A DNA stretch of 10,249 nt from Promethearchaeota archaeon (GCA_030620005.1 JAUXAJ010000192.1:1-10249), one strand, 5' to 3'; shown: positions 1-6,370, counted from the first letter of the stretch. Notes: generated by a model from the letters alone, not told the origin. Translations and numbers: made by a program.

Positions 1-147
1 TAAGATTCGCCGAATTTCTTGAACTGGAAATCGGCGATGTCCACCAAGCGTTCTTAAACACCTGATTTTTTTAGCTTTATCCCATCTTCTTAATGTCTTG
101 CTGCAAACTCCAAAAATTTCTGCGGCAATGCTAATTGAATATATGGG
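1..147 (-). pseudogene. IS607-type serine recombinase (TnpA), N-terminal HTH fragment
   Basis: The minus strand is open from 147 to the left edge and encodes 49 residues with the pattern [12 protein letters not shown], then [12 protein letters not shown], then RTLGGHRRF. This is the MerR-like DNA-binding domain at the N-terminus of IS607-family serine recombinases, which move IS607-type transposons; the TLRRW and RT-GGHRR motifs are the hallmarks. The catalytic resolvase domain would lie beyond the left edge and cannot be seen. The frame is closed upstream by a TAA at 150-148 and contains no ATG; the first codons after the stop are CCC ATA TAT TCA, so the usual start just before the YSI motif is missing. 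Either the start is non-standard (ATA or ATT) or the copy has lost its 5' end. The fold assignment is strong; calling it broken is an inference from the missing start. It could alternatively be a lone excisionase-like HTH protein. Confidence 0.7.
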
Positions 148-210
148 TTACAAGATAAGTCAATGAATTATAAATGTTTGAAAGATGTACATGTTTCACT
201 AATTTATATA

Positions 211-445
211 ATGTCCAGATTTGTACAAGATTTCAAAAACTATAGTCCACCCTCTTAAAGTCGGGGATTTTGTCAAAATTGAAAATTCCTTACACACACA
301 TTACGGGAAACTTACATCTTGAAATCCTTTGGAAGCCAAGATAAACGATAAGGTCGTTCAAACTCTAAGAGCCAGACGGATTACGATTGTTCCAAAAGAG
401 AGCGTTCCAGAAGAGTTTTTAACCGAAATTCTTAAAAAATCTTAA
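211..445 (+). pseudogene. decayed small gene, one frameshift and one in-frame TGA
   Basis: An ATG at 211 opens a 15-codon frame (MSRFVQDFKNYSPPS) ending at a TAA. In the +2 frame, codons from about 251 continue as PLKVGDFVKIENS and HTHYGKLTS, stop at a TGA (320-322), and resume in the same frame as NPLEAKINDKVVQTLRARR, ITIVPKESVPEEF and LTEILKKS, ending at TAA 443-445. The joined product of about 77 residues has coding-like composition, and its GDFVKI/GKL stretch is loosely reminiscent of a small beta-barrel, but I do not recognise a family. No single frame is intact with a good start, so this is read as a relic. A shorter frame could use TTG at 221. It lies between the IS607-like fragment and the zinc-ribbon gene, and the remaining bases of 148-573 hold nothing else I can identify besides the TATA-like box before 574. 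Confidence 0.4.
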
Positions 446-535
446 TTCATAAACTATTGTTTTTAATTAAAAAATATTAAAAGGAACGATGATGAAAAAT
501 ATTTAAAAAAAATAATTAATTTGAAAATACTAAAA

Positions 536-545
536 TTATTATAAG
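536..545 (+). promoter_or_regulatory. TATA-like box before the zinc-ribbon gene
   Basis: TTATTATAAG lies about 30-38 nt before the ATG at 574, a spacing that fits an archaeal TATA element with a short 5' leader. It is the best box in the 446-573 interval; the AT-rich background makes chance matches common. Confidence 0.35.
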
Positions 546-573
546 TTAGGGAAATTGCTACACGATTAAAACC

Positions 574-1158
574 ATGGCTCGTAAAAAATGGACTGAAAAA
601 GAAATGCTGGAGTTAGCACCCTCAATGTCACTCAAATGCTTAGGAATCAAGTTCGTGAATGGACATCCCATTTTAGAATTAGAATGCATTAGAGGGCATA
701 AATTCGACCAAAAACTCGGTTTATTGAAAAGTGGGAAGTGGTGTCCTACTTGTACCTCCCAACCAATTAAAATTCCCAATGAATTCAGGGCGTTCTTTAG
801 CGACATTCAATGGAATGAATACGTGCATTCTAAGATAATTATAAGTTATCGTAAAATGATTAACAAGAGGTTATCCCAGAGTATAATTAAGAACATTGAG
901 AACCTCGTTAGATTTCAAAAAGAAAGCTTTCCCATAGATAAAAAACCTGTCGTTCCTGAGGTTTACCGAATAATTCACAATTTTTTTCATTTTAATCGAA
1001 TAAAAGGAGTTTTTCCGATGATTCAAGCTATTGTTTATGTTTTACTGGAAAGAAAATTTGAGATTCCATATTATCCTCATATATTAATGAAAATTAAAGA
1101 AAATTACTACAAGCTTGAGAATTATTACAAAAGTCAATTGCCCACCGACACGAAGTGA
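574..1158 (+). CDS. zinc-ribbon protein with helical C-terminal domain, function unknown
   Basis: This 194-residue protein carries a likely zinc site: C38 and H42 in the segment CIRGHKF, then C57 and C60 in GKWCPTC. The arrangement (Cys-x3-His, about 14 residues, Cys-x2-Cys) resembles treble-clef or zinc-ribbon modules found in nucleic-acid-binding proteins. The N-terminal 30 residues are basic and helical. After residue 66 the protein is mostly alpha-helical. The segment around residues 143-172 (KGVFPMIQAIVYVLLERKF followed by EIPYYPHIL) recalls the helical pattern of a cyclin-like repeat of archaeal TFB, so a divergent TFB-like or regulatory role is possible, but this is inference only. The start is the only in-frame ATG that keeps the basic N-terminus. 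The gene ends at TGA 1156-1158. There is no operon partner; neighbours on both sides look decayed. Confidence 0.65.
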   Translation: MARKKWTEKEMLELAPSMSLKCLGIKFVNGHPILELECIRGHKFDQKLGLLKSGKWCPTCTSQPIKIPNEFRAFFSDIQWNEYVHSKIIISYRKMINKRLSQSIIKNIENLVRFQKESFPIDKKPVVPEVYRIIHNFFHFNRIKGVFPMIQAIVYVLLERKFEIPYYPHILMKIKENYYKLENYYKSQLPTDTK

Positions 1159-1234
1159 TTGGTAGGCTTGAAAAAGCAGGCACTTAAAAGATTTGATCGA
1201 TACAGTTAACTCAAACAATCAAAGTTTTAACGAT

Positions 1235-1310
1235 ATGGAGATTTTGAAGAAAGAAATTAAAAGATCTTAACGACGACGAATTAAAACGTTATTATCTCGA
1301 AGAAAACTGA
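1235..1310 (+). pseudogene. 5' part of the 1311-1580 gene, disrupted
   Basis: An ATG at 1235 gives MEILKKEIKRS and then a TAA. One frame over, positions 1248-1307 read RKKLKDLNDDELKRYYLEEN and end at TGA 1308-1310. This TGA sits directly in front of, and in frame with, the ATG at 1311. The two pieces join naturally at the A-rich stretch near 1252-1262 (EILKKEI running into KDLNDDELKRYYLEEN), which suggests the real gene began at or before 1235 and has gained one frameshift and one nonsense codon. A TGG-to-TGA change at 1308 would be the simplest nonsense event. Sequencing error at the homopolymer is possible for the frameshift but not for the TGA. Confidence 0.4.
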
Positions 1311-1580
1311 ATGTATTTCGCAATGACACTTCAAGAATCGCGTGAGGAACCATACGAAATTAAAGCAATTATAGATTACACATTGACGGATAATTTCGGG
1401 AAAAAAAAATCTCTAAAAGAGATTAAGGATCGTTATTTTGACTTAAAAAACCCCGAAATAGAGACTTTCTCGAAAAATGAAATCATTAAAGATTACATGG
1501 GTGATTTTAAACCTTTTTACGCTTTCGACGAGAAGGAATTGGAAAAGGCAAGAATATTGGTAAAAAAATTAAGAATTTAA
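1311..1580 (+). CDS. small acidic/basic hypothetical protein, probably 5'-truncated
   Basis: The open frame encodes 89 residues rich in Lys, Glu and Asp, with predicted helices, a central FGKKKSLKEIKDRYFDL segment and a C-terminal helix (DEKELEKARILVKKLRI). It has no cysteines, no membrane segment and no motif I recognise. The annotated ATG directly follows an in-frame TGA, and coding-like sequence lies just upstream in the same frame, so this is probably the distal part of a longer damaged gene and not a complete one. If it is still expressed, the ATG at 1311 or the one at 1323 could serve as a start. It is separated by 43 nt from the next short ORF. Confidence 0.45.
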   Translation: MYFAMTLQESREEPYEIKAIIDYTLTDNFGKKKSLKEIKDRYFDLKNPEIETFSKNEIIKDYMGDFKPFYAFDEKELEKARILVKKLRI

Positions 1581-1584
1581 AACT

Positions 1585-1869
1585 TTATTAGTCTACAATT
1601 TTAAATGTTCTCTTTTTTTAATTATGACTAATTATGAAAAAATTATCAATAGAATCAGAGCAAAATGTTTTAGTTTATTCCCATTGGTCGAATTTTTGGA
1701 GACTTCTTCAAATAAATCAAATGTAGTTTTTCAAATCAATACCTTAAAACTAGAAGTTAATAATTTATTTGACGGAATTAAATTTACACTTATGGAAAAA
1801 AAAGGATTTTATTAATTTTCTTTAACTACAATTAATTTTAATGAGTTATAACTTTTAATTATTAGTCTA
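1585..1869 (+). repeat. 11-bp direct repeat before 1624 ORF and before MobA gene
   Basis: TTATTAGTCTA occurs at 1585-1595 and again at 1859-1869, i.e. once upstream of each of two consecutive genes (29 and 53 nt before the start codons). It may be a shared regulatory element or the trace of a small duplication. In such AT-rich DNA a chance match of this length is possible. Confidence 0.3.
1624..1815 (+). CDS. short hypothetical protein, 63 aa
   Basis: A 63-residue frame from ATG 1624 to TAA 1813-1815. It begins with a basic amphipathic helix (YEKIINRIRAKCFSLFPLVEF) and has mixed strand/helix propensity thereafter, with no recognisable domain, signal peptide or metal site. A weak TATA-like stretch (CTTTATTA, 1583-1590) lies about 34 nt before the start. 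The spacing and composition are compatible with a real small gene, but an AT-rich chance ORF or another relic in this decayed stretch is nearly as likely. Confidence 0.35.
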   Translation: MTNYEKIINRIRAKCFSLFPLVEFLETSSNKSNVVFQINTLKLEVNNLFDGIKFTLMEKKGFY

Positions 1870-1880
1870 ATTAAGCATTA

Positions 1881-1890
1881 TTATATTTTA
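1881..1890 (+). promoter_or_regulatory. TATA-like box before mobA-like gene
   Basis: TTATATTTTA lies 32-41 nt before the ATG at 1922, well placed for an archaeal promoter giving a leader of roughly 10 nt. No Shine-Dalgarno-like sequence is seen before the ATG. Confidence 0.45.
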
Positions 1891-1921
1891 GAATTTCAAC
1901 AACAATCAAAATAAAATTGTA

Positions 1922-2575
1922 ATGGAGAATAATAATAACTCTATGGCTTTTATTATCCTGATTGGGGGTAAAAGCGTTCGCTTTGGAAGCGATAAAGGAA
2001 TCTATGAATTTCTTGGAAAGCCATTAATATTGTATCAAATTGAAAAGTTATTGAAATATAGAAAAAATATTTTCTTAGTTGCACATTCTCAGCAACAAAT
2101 TGAAGCATATAAAAAAAAGATCGTTCTCTCAGAAGCAATATTTTTCATTTTAGATGATATGGACAAAATAGAAGATTCTGAATTACGAACGCCCATGATT
2201 GGTATTTACTCAGGTTTTAAAGAATTAAGCAAGTTAGACTTTGATAAAGCTTTTACCATTTCGTGTGATACACCTTTTATTAACGACAAGGTTATCGAAC
2301 TCATGATTAAACAATCCAAGGGATACGACTGTTGCATTCCAAGATGGGAAAACGGTTATTACGAATCTTTGTTTGCAATTTACCCCGTAAAGGAAACCCT
2401 AACAATGGCTGAAAAGAATTTGAGAAACAATACTTATAAATTAACAAATCTCCTGAATAAAAAGTGGAAAATTAATTACATTTCTGTTGAAAAGAGAATT
2501 AAACCCTTAGACAATAACCTTCTCACATTTATTAATATAAACGGACCAATTGATATTGATAAATTAATGAAATAA
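1922..2575 (+). CDS. mobA: MobA-like molybdenum cofactor guanylyltransferase
   Basis: The 217-residue product matches the MobA nucleotidyltransferase family, which transfers GMP from GTP to molybdopterin (Mo-MPT) to make the guanine-dinucleotide cofactor in the cytoplasm. Visible motifs are the N-terminal nucleotide-binding loop ILIGGKSVRFGSDKG (residues 12-26, the family's LAGGxSxRMGxDK), the metal-binding DTP at 116-118 within TISCDTPFI, a conserved ENGYYESLFAIY segment (143-154), and the C-terminal FININGP (203-209), equivalent to the FxNINTP signature. Length is normal. Two ATGs are possible: 1922, or 1943 at Met8 immediately before the beta strand; the extra MENNNNS is unusual but the upstream TATA box suits either. 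No other cofactor genes are nearby, so the substrate cannot be deduced from context. Related NTP-transferases such as MobA-like CTP enzymes or CofC are less good matches because of the FxNING motif. Confidence 0.85.
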   Translation: MENNNNSMAFIILIGGKSVRFGSDKGIYEFLGKPLILYQIEKLLKYRKNIFLVAHSQQQIEAYKKKIVLSEAIFFILDDMDKIEDSELRTPMIGIYSGFKELSKLDFDKAFTISCDTPFINDKVIELMIKQSKGYDCCIPRWENGYYESLFAIYPVKETLTMAEKNLRNNTYKLTNLLNKKWKINYISVEKRIKPLDNNLLTFININGPIDIDKLMK

Positions 2576-2761
2576 TACCAATCGAATCAAAATTGTTGAT
2601 CTATATTTATTCTTTATTAACCATGAATCATGAATGTTGAGAGCAATTTTTAATTTCCCTTCATTTTAATTGAATTTTATTCTTTAAAACTACTACAATT
2701 AAATAATAATTTTCATAATAATTTTTATAGGTACGTTTTTTATTTTATAGTTAAGTAATAT

Positions 2762-3142
2762 TTGAGGTTAAATAAAATAACATTAGTATTTATCGTTGAA
2801 GACGATAAGCTTTTACAAGAATTATACGGTGAAGTGTTTAAAATTTGTGGATTTAACGTTGCTGGAATGGCAAATAATGGGAGAGAAGCGGTTAAAATGT
2901 TTAAATCTTTTTGCGTAAAGCCTGATGTTGTTATAATGGATCATAGAATGCCTATAAAAAATGGAATTGAAACAACGAAAGAGATTCTTCAGTTGGACGG
3001 ATCAGCGATCGTTATTTTTGTCAGCGCAGATATTTCAATAAAAGAAAGCGCTATTTCGATAGGAGCCAGATTTTTTATCAAAAAACCCTTTAGTTATAAA
3101 AAGTTAATTAATGTAATTAACGATTTAACGCAAACAAACTAA
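2762..3142 (+). CDS. single-domain response regulator (CheY-like receiver)
   Basis: The 126-residue protein is one complete receiver domain. It has the acidic pocket E13-D14-D15 (FIVEDDK), the phosphoacceptor Asp60 in VVIMDHRMP, the switch Ser88 in VSAD, and the conserved Lys108 in KKPF. There is no output domain, so it would act by protein-protein interaction or as a phosphorelay intermediate. No ATG is available; TTG at 2762 is the only reasonable start and places the first strand at residues 8-12. The gene converges on the PAS histidine kinase, whose end lies 93 nt away, so the two are likely a cognate pair although not co-transcribed. A TATA-like TTTTTATAGG lies about 30-40 nt upstream. 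The 186 nt between this gene and the preceding one hold nothing else recognisable. Confidence 0.88.
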   Translation: MRLNKITLVFIVEDDKLLQELYGEVFKICGFNVAGMANNGREAVKMFKSFCVKPDVVIMDHRMPIKNGIETTKEILQLDGSAIVIFVSADISIKESAISIGARFFIKKPFSYKKLINVINDLTQTN

Positions 3143-3235
3143 ATTATCAGCATTTAATTTTATTCGACCATTCAAAAGAAGTTGATGAATTTTTAATTTT
3201 TATGGAAGTCAAATGATATTATTAAGAAATTGTTT

Positions 3236-4507
3236 TTAAGTCGCCTTCGGTATTAATATCACAAATTTGCTTCCATTTTTCCAATCTCCCTTGACATTAT
3301 CTTCGACCCATATATTTCCATCATAACTTTCAATTATTTTATTAACGAGAGATAATCCAAGCCCCATACCTTTGCCACTTTTATGTTCTTCGTAGCCCCT
3401 TTGAAATATAATCTTTTTACGAATGTCTGGTATCCCCATCCCGTTATCAGAGATTTCAAATTTAACATAATTAACACCATCGTGCGTTTCATTGGATATG
3501 TTAATTAAAATCTCTATGTTTTGGTTATTGTTGTATTTGATCGCATTAATTAATATATTTGCAAAGACATCGTGTAATAATTCATTTGCTTGAACTTGAA
3601 AGCTGTTCCCGTCAGAAATTTTTACATTAATTTTTTTCAGAGGGAAGGTTTTCTTAATAGAAAATATTTCCTCTTCTAAAATATTACACGCATCTAGCTT
3701 TTTTAATGAAATTTCAGTTTCTTCAATTTGAGAAAGTTTCTGGACGTTGGAAATTAGGTGTTTACCCCTTAAAACTTGTTCTTTAATAATGGACAGATAT
3801 TTTTTTCTTTTTTTCACTTTTCCAGGATCATCTTCGAGTAATGATGTAAGCTCCTCGCATGATATTATATTTTGAAGAATATTATTCATGTCGTGGGCAA
3901 ATAAATCCTTATAGAAATTTACTTGATTGTATGCCTCACGGTATTTTTTCTCAGATTCTTGTAATTTTTGTTCTGCTTGTTTTTTTTCCGTTATGTCTTG
4001 AGTGATAACTTGTATTAGAGTTTCATTAGCTAATTTTACTAAGCTTGCTTGTAGTTGTACCCCGATTATACTTCCATCCTTTCTAATAAGTTGCATTTCT
4101 TGCTGTTCTGGAATTTCTCCTTTAATAAGTTTCTTAAAACTATCCAAGATAATATTGAAGTGTTCTTTCGAGAAGAGAAGGAAATCTTTAAAATTTTTTC
4201 CTAAATATTCTTCTGGTTTATACCCGAAAATCTTTTCTACATTAGAATTACATTGAATTATTTTTCCTTTCATATCAATTAGACCAATGGCATGAGGAGA
4301 ATTTTCGAATAAAGCCCTATATTTTGCTTCTGATTCTTTTATTTTTTGTTCTGCTTCTTTTTTGGCGGTGATATCTAATACTGTAACCAAATCAGCGGTT
4401 TTTCCCCCGTAATTGATTGATTTTGAAAAATCGTGTAGCCAAATTGTTTCTCCAGATTTTTTGATGCCTCGTATTTCGTACGATGGGATTACACCGTTTT
4501 GCCCCAA
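3236..4507 (-). CDS. PAS histidine kinase, C-terminal part (PAS, DHp, HATPase) after in-frame TAG
   Basis: This is the distal part of one long kinase frame that begins at 5515; using full-length numbering (TAG as residue 331), it covers residues 337-759. It completes PAS3 (to about 385), then PAS4 (about 396-515, ending VITQDITEKKQAEQKL), a dimerisation/phosphotransfer helix with likely phospho-acceptor His541 in LFAHDMNNIL, and a complete HATPase_c domain: N-box Asn653/Asn657 (FANILINAIKYN), G1 box DNGMGIP (690-696), and G2 box GKGMGLGL (714-721). It is predicted cytoplasmic, with no membrane segment. The nominal start at 4507 is a TTG in the middle of PAS3, so independent expression would give an incomplete PAS fold; codons 4522-4508 upstream (VRKKR) continue the domain without a gap. 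Ends in TAA. It would phosphorylate a receiver such as the convergent one at 2762-3142. Confidence 0.85.
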   Translation of the reverse strand: MGQNGVIPSYEIRGIKKSGETIWLHDFSKSINYGGKTADLVTVLDITAKKEAEQKIKESEAKYRALFENSPHAIGLIDMKGKIIQCNSNVEKIFGYKPEEYLGKNFKDFLLFSKEHFNIILDSFKKLIKGEIPEQQEMQLIRKDGSIIGVQLQASLVKLANETLIQVITQDITEKKQAEQKLQESEKKYREAYNQVNFYKDLFAHDMNNILQNIISCEELTSLLEDDPGKVKKRKKYLSIIKEQVLRGKHLISNVQKLSQIEETEISLKKLDACNILEEEIFSIKKTFPLKKINVKISDGNSFQVQANELLHDVFANILINAIKYNNNQNIEILINISNETHDGVNYVKFEISDNGMGIPDIRKKIIFQRGYEEHKSGKGMGLGLSLVNKIIESYDGNIWVEDNVKGDWKNGSKFVILIPKAT

Positions 4508-4522
4508 CCTTTTTTTTCTTAC

Positions 4523-4525
4523 CTA
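4523..4525 (-). other. in-frame TAG interrupting the histidine kinase
   Basis: The amber codon lies between Glu330 and Val332 with no loss of frame on either side: DEVDMVKE, TAG, VRKKRLGQNG. In related PAS (PAS_3-type) sequences this position is commonly Gln, Arg or a similar residue (pattern HPDDxxxVxEQxRKK), so a single CAG-to-TAG change explains it. None of the securely called genes in this window ends in TAG (they use TAA or TGA). Choices are a recent nonsense mutation, an assembly error, or readthrough, for example by pyrrolysine insertion. Confidence 0.85.
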
Positions 4526-5515
4526 TTCTTTAACCATGTCAACTTCGTCTGGATGAAATATTTTCAAAAATTCTCCAGGAGACCAAATCTTAATTTCTTC
4601 CGCAGAATATCCAAAAATATCAATCATTTTTTTATTAACATATTTTATTTCAAAATCTTGTAAGATTGCAATGCCCATGAACGATTGTTCGGTGATCGTT
4701 CGAAACTTTTCTTCTGATTCTTTTAACTTTTGCTCCGCTTCTTTTTTTTCAGATATGTCTTGAAACATGATTTGAATCCGTGTATCATCACCAATCTTCA
4801 CGAGCGAGGCGTTAGGATTCAACCAAGATAAAGTGCCGTCTTCCTTACAAATTTGAAGTTCGATGGGTTTTATCTTCCTTCCACTAACGTATAGTTTTAA
4901 CTTCTTCTTTAAAATAGGCACCCATTCTGGTTTAAACAGATTCAATTTTAAAAAATCTTTTCCTATTAGATGTTCTCTCTCATACCCTAAGAATTCCAAT
5001 AAGGTGGAATTTAAATCCACTATCTTTCCTTCTAAATCAAATATTGCAATGGATATTGCAGAATTCTCGAACAACTGCTTGTATTTTGCTTCAGATTTCT
5101 TTAATTCTTCCATTGCATTTTTACTCTCTGTGATGTCCTGAATAAGAGTCTGAAAATATATCTTTTCTCTTACATTTATTGTAGAAGTATGACAGTTTAC
5201 CCAAAATACCTTTCCATCGTTTCTAATTACTTCAAGCTCAGTAGGTTTAAACTGATGATTCTCAAGGTTGTCGCTAAATATCTCATCTACTAATTGTAAG
5301 ATTTTTTGAGAATTCTTGAATCTTGTTACCATTTCACTTATTTTTTTCCCGATAATGTCCTCTTTTTTCGTTTGTAATACTTCTTTAATTATGAAATTAT
5401 CATTGGCATCAATTATGATTTCATTTTGATCGTAAATGAATATTCCAAATGGAGAGCTTTGAATTAAATGCCTATACTTGACTGCAAATTCTTGTTCGTT
5501 CAAAACCATTACCAC
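4523..5515 (-). CDS. PAS histidine kinase, N-terminal part (PAS1-PAS3), ends at in-frame TAG
   Basis: The frame encodes 330 residues: PAS1 (about 12-130, ending TLIQDITESK), PAS2 (about 142-258, ending MFQDISEKKEAEQKL) and the first half of PAS3 (268-330, with FGYSAEEI and FHPDEVDMVKE). PAS domains sense small ligands, redox state or light and feed signals to the kinase core. Each PAS is joined by the usual linker helix (ITEKKxAExxLKxSExxYR). The protein has no signal peptide or membrane helix and is probably cytoplasmic. Translation would stop at the TAG within PAS3, but the same frame continues immediately as VRKKRLGQNGV and supplies the missing half of that domain, so the two parts are best seen as one 759-codon kinase. 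The start ATG at 5515 is chosen because it fits the promoter; a second ATG is two codons on. Confidence 0.82.
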   Translation of the reverse strand: MVMVLNEQEFAVKYRHLIQSSPFGIFIYDQNEIIIDANDNFIIKEVLQTKKEDIIGKKISEMVTRFKNSQKILQLVDEIFSDNLENHQFKPTELEVIRNDGKVFWVNCHTSTINVREKIYFQTLIQDITESKNAMEELKKSEAKYKQLFENSAISIAIFDLEGKIVDLNSTLLEFLGYEREHLIGKDFLKLNLFKPEWVPILKKKLKLYVSGRKIKPIELQICKEDGTLSWLNPNASLVKIGDDTRIQIMFQDISEKKEAEQKLKESEEKFRTITEQSFMGIAILQDFEIKYVNKKMIDIFGYSAEEIKIWSPGEFLKIFHPDEVDMVKE

Positions 5516-5546
5516 TAATTTTTGTCTAATTTTTGTACTATAAGTT

Positions 5547-5576
5547 AAGGTATGTACCTTATATAAATTTAAGGTA
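5547..5576 (-). promoter_or_regulatory. kinase promoter: TATA box flanked by inverted AAGGTA half-sites
   Basis: On the plus strand the segment reads AAGGTA (5547-5552), TG, TACCTT (5555-5560), the TATA-like ATATAAATTT (5561-5570), and AAGGTA (5571-5576). The first two half-sites form a palindrome with a 2-nt spacer; the second and third form an inverted pair embracing the TATA box. For the minus-strand kinase gene (start 5515) the TATA lies 46-55 nt upstream, so transcription would start near 5540 and the palindrome would sit between TATA box and start site. This geometry suits a repressor that blocks TBP/TFB or polymerase. The regulator is unknown. Confidence 0.5.
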
Positions 5577-5674
5577 AGGCATGGATGTTCATGATTCCAA
5601 TTTAAGTTTGATATAAATCAAAAAGTATTTAATTTTTTTTAATTCTATATTTGTTCTTCATGTTAGTAGTACAA

Positions 5675-6073
5675 TCATTCTTTTAAAATAGCATATGTTC
5701 CTATGGCTTTAGCAACGAGAATTTCGTCGCGCATTATTTCTGAATCGAGAACAGCGCTCATTTTACCCTTATGGATGACTTTAGTATGACAAATAAGAAC
5801 ACCTGACGAAACCGCTTTAAAATAATTGATTTTAATTTCAATAGTAGCACATGATTCGTTCTTATTTAAACAAGTGTAAAGCGCCCCGCCCATGCCAGTA
5901 TCTGCCATGGAATACATTACACCTCCATGCAAGACTTTGTGTGGATTTAACAATTTATCTCTTACTTCTAATGTGCATTTAGAATAACCTATCCTGAGTT
6001 CAATAAAATTTAAACCAATTAATTCGCCAAACGGGTAAAAACCTTTCGAATCTAACGGAAAATTTTTAGACAT
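5675..6073 (-). CDS. PaaI-family hotdog-fold acyl-CoA thioesterase
   Basis: A 132-residue protein of normal length for the PaaI/YbgC-like hotdog superfamily, which hydrolyses acyl- or aryl-CoA thioesters in the cytoplasm. The signature central helix is clear: N43-PHKVLHGG (His49-Gly50-Gly51) followed by VMYSMADTGMGGA with the catalytic-type Asp58 and the usual Gly/Ala-rich helix. It is followed by the strands TIEIKINYFKAV (residues 77-88) and VLICHTKVIHKGKM (92-105), typical of the family's substrate tunnel and dimer interface. The ATG at 6073 is the natural start, ends in TGA. It is co-oriented with the downstream kinase but separated by 159 nt with a separate promoter, so co-regulation is not implied. 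The exact substrate (phenylacetyl-CoA, hydroxybenzoyl-CoA or other) cannot be told from sequence alone. Confidence 0.88.
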   Translation of the reverse strand: MSKNFPLDSKGFYPFGELIGLNFIELRIGYSKCTLEVRDKLLNPHKVLHGGVMYSMADTGMGGALYTCLNKNESCATIEIKINYFKAVSSGVLICHTKVIHKGKMSAVLDSEIMRDEILVAKAIGTYAILKE

Positions 6074-6104
6074 AATAAACAGTTATCTTTTCTTTTATTC
6101 AAAA

Positions 6105-6114
6105 TTTTATAAAA
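6105..6114 (-). promoter_or_regulatory. TATA-like box before the thioesterase
   Basis: TTTTATAAAA on the plus strand reads the same on the minus strand and lies about 32-41 nt before the ATG at 6073, an appropriate distance for an archaeal TATA element. Confidence 0.4.
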
Positions 6115-6370
6115 TCAATTAGTCAATAAATTTGGTTTTTAGTTAATATTAATTTATAATTTATTATATTTGACTTTCAAAGATATTTTCTTTGATGTCT
6201 TAAGAAAATAAGGTACAAATCTCAAATGAAGATAAGGATTTAGAAAAAACCAACCCGATAGCTCTAAAATAGATAAAAACTCTGAAAAAAATGGATATGA
6301 ACCTTAAGATAAGATTAATATTGAAAAAGAGGCATTCGCCACCAAGATCTAAAGCAAAGGTCACAATAAA

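Noticed and set aside
320..322. Selenocysteine at the TGA in the 211-445 relic
   Set aside because: There is no redox-type motif around the codon, no selenocysteine-insertion hairpin that I could see, and the frame is also shifted upstream.
558..806. Minus-strand ORF over the zinc-ribbon gene
   Set aside because: The plus strand carries the Cys/His zinc pattern and a plausible promoter; the minus frame has no motif.
320..1310. TGA read as tryptophan (alternative genetic code) because two in-frame TGA codons occur where Trp would fit
   Set aside because: The intact genes use TGG for Trp, contain no internal TGA, and TGA terminates the zinc-ribbon and thioesterase genes. Both TGA-bearing frames also have frameshifts, which points to decay.
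1953..2138. Minus-strand ORF inside the mobA-like gene
   Set aside because: Shadow of a gene with clear motifs on the plus strand.
2622..2635. Tandem CATGAAT repeat after the mobA-like gene
   Set aside because: Only two 7-nt copies; no further structure or conserved position.
4002..5141. Plus-strand ORFs inside the histidine kinase (4002-4256, 4863-5141)
   Set aside because: They are antisense shadows of well-defined PAS domains.
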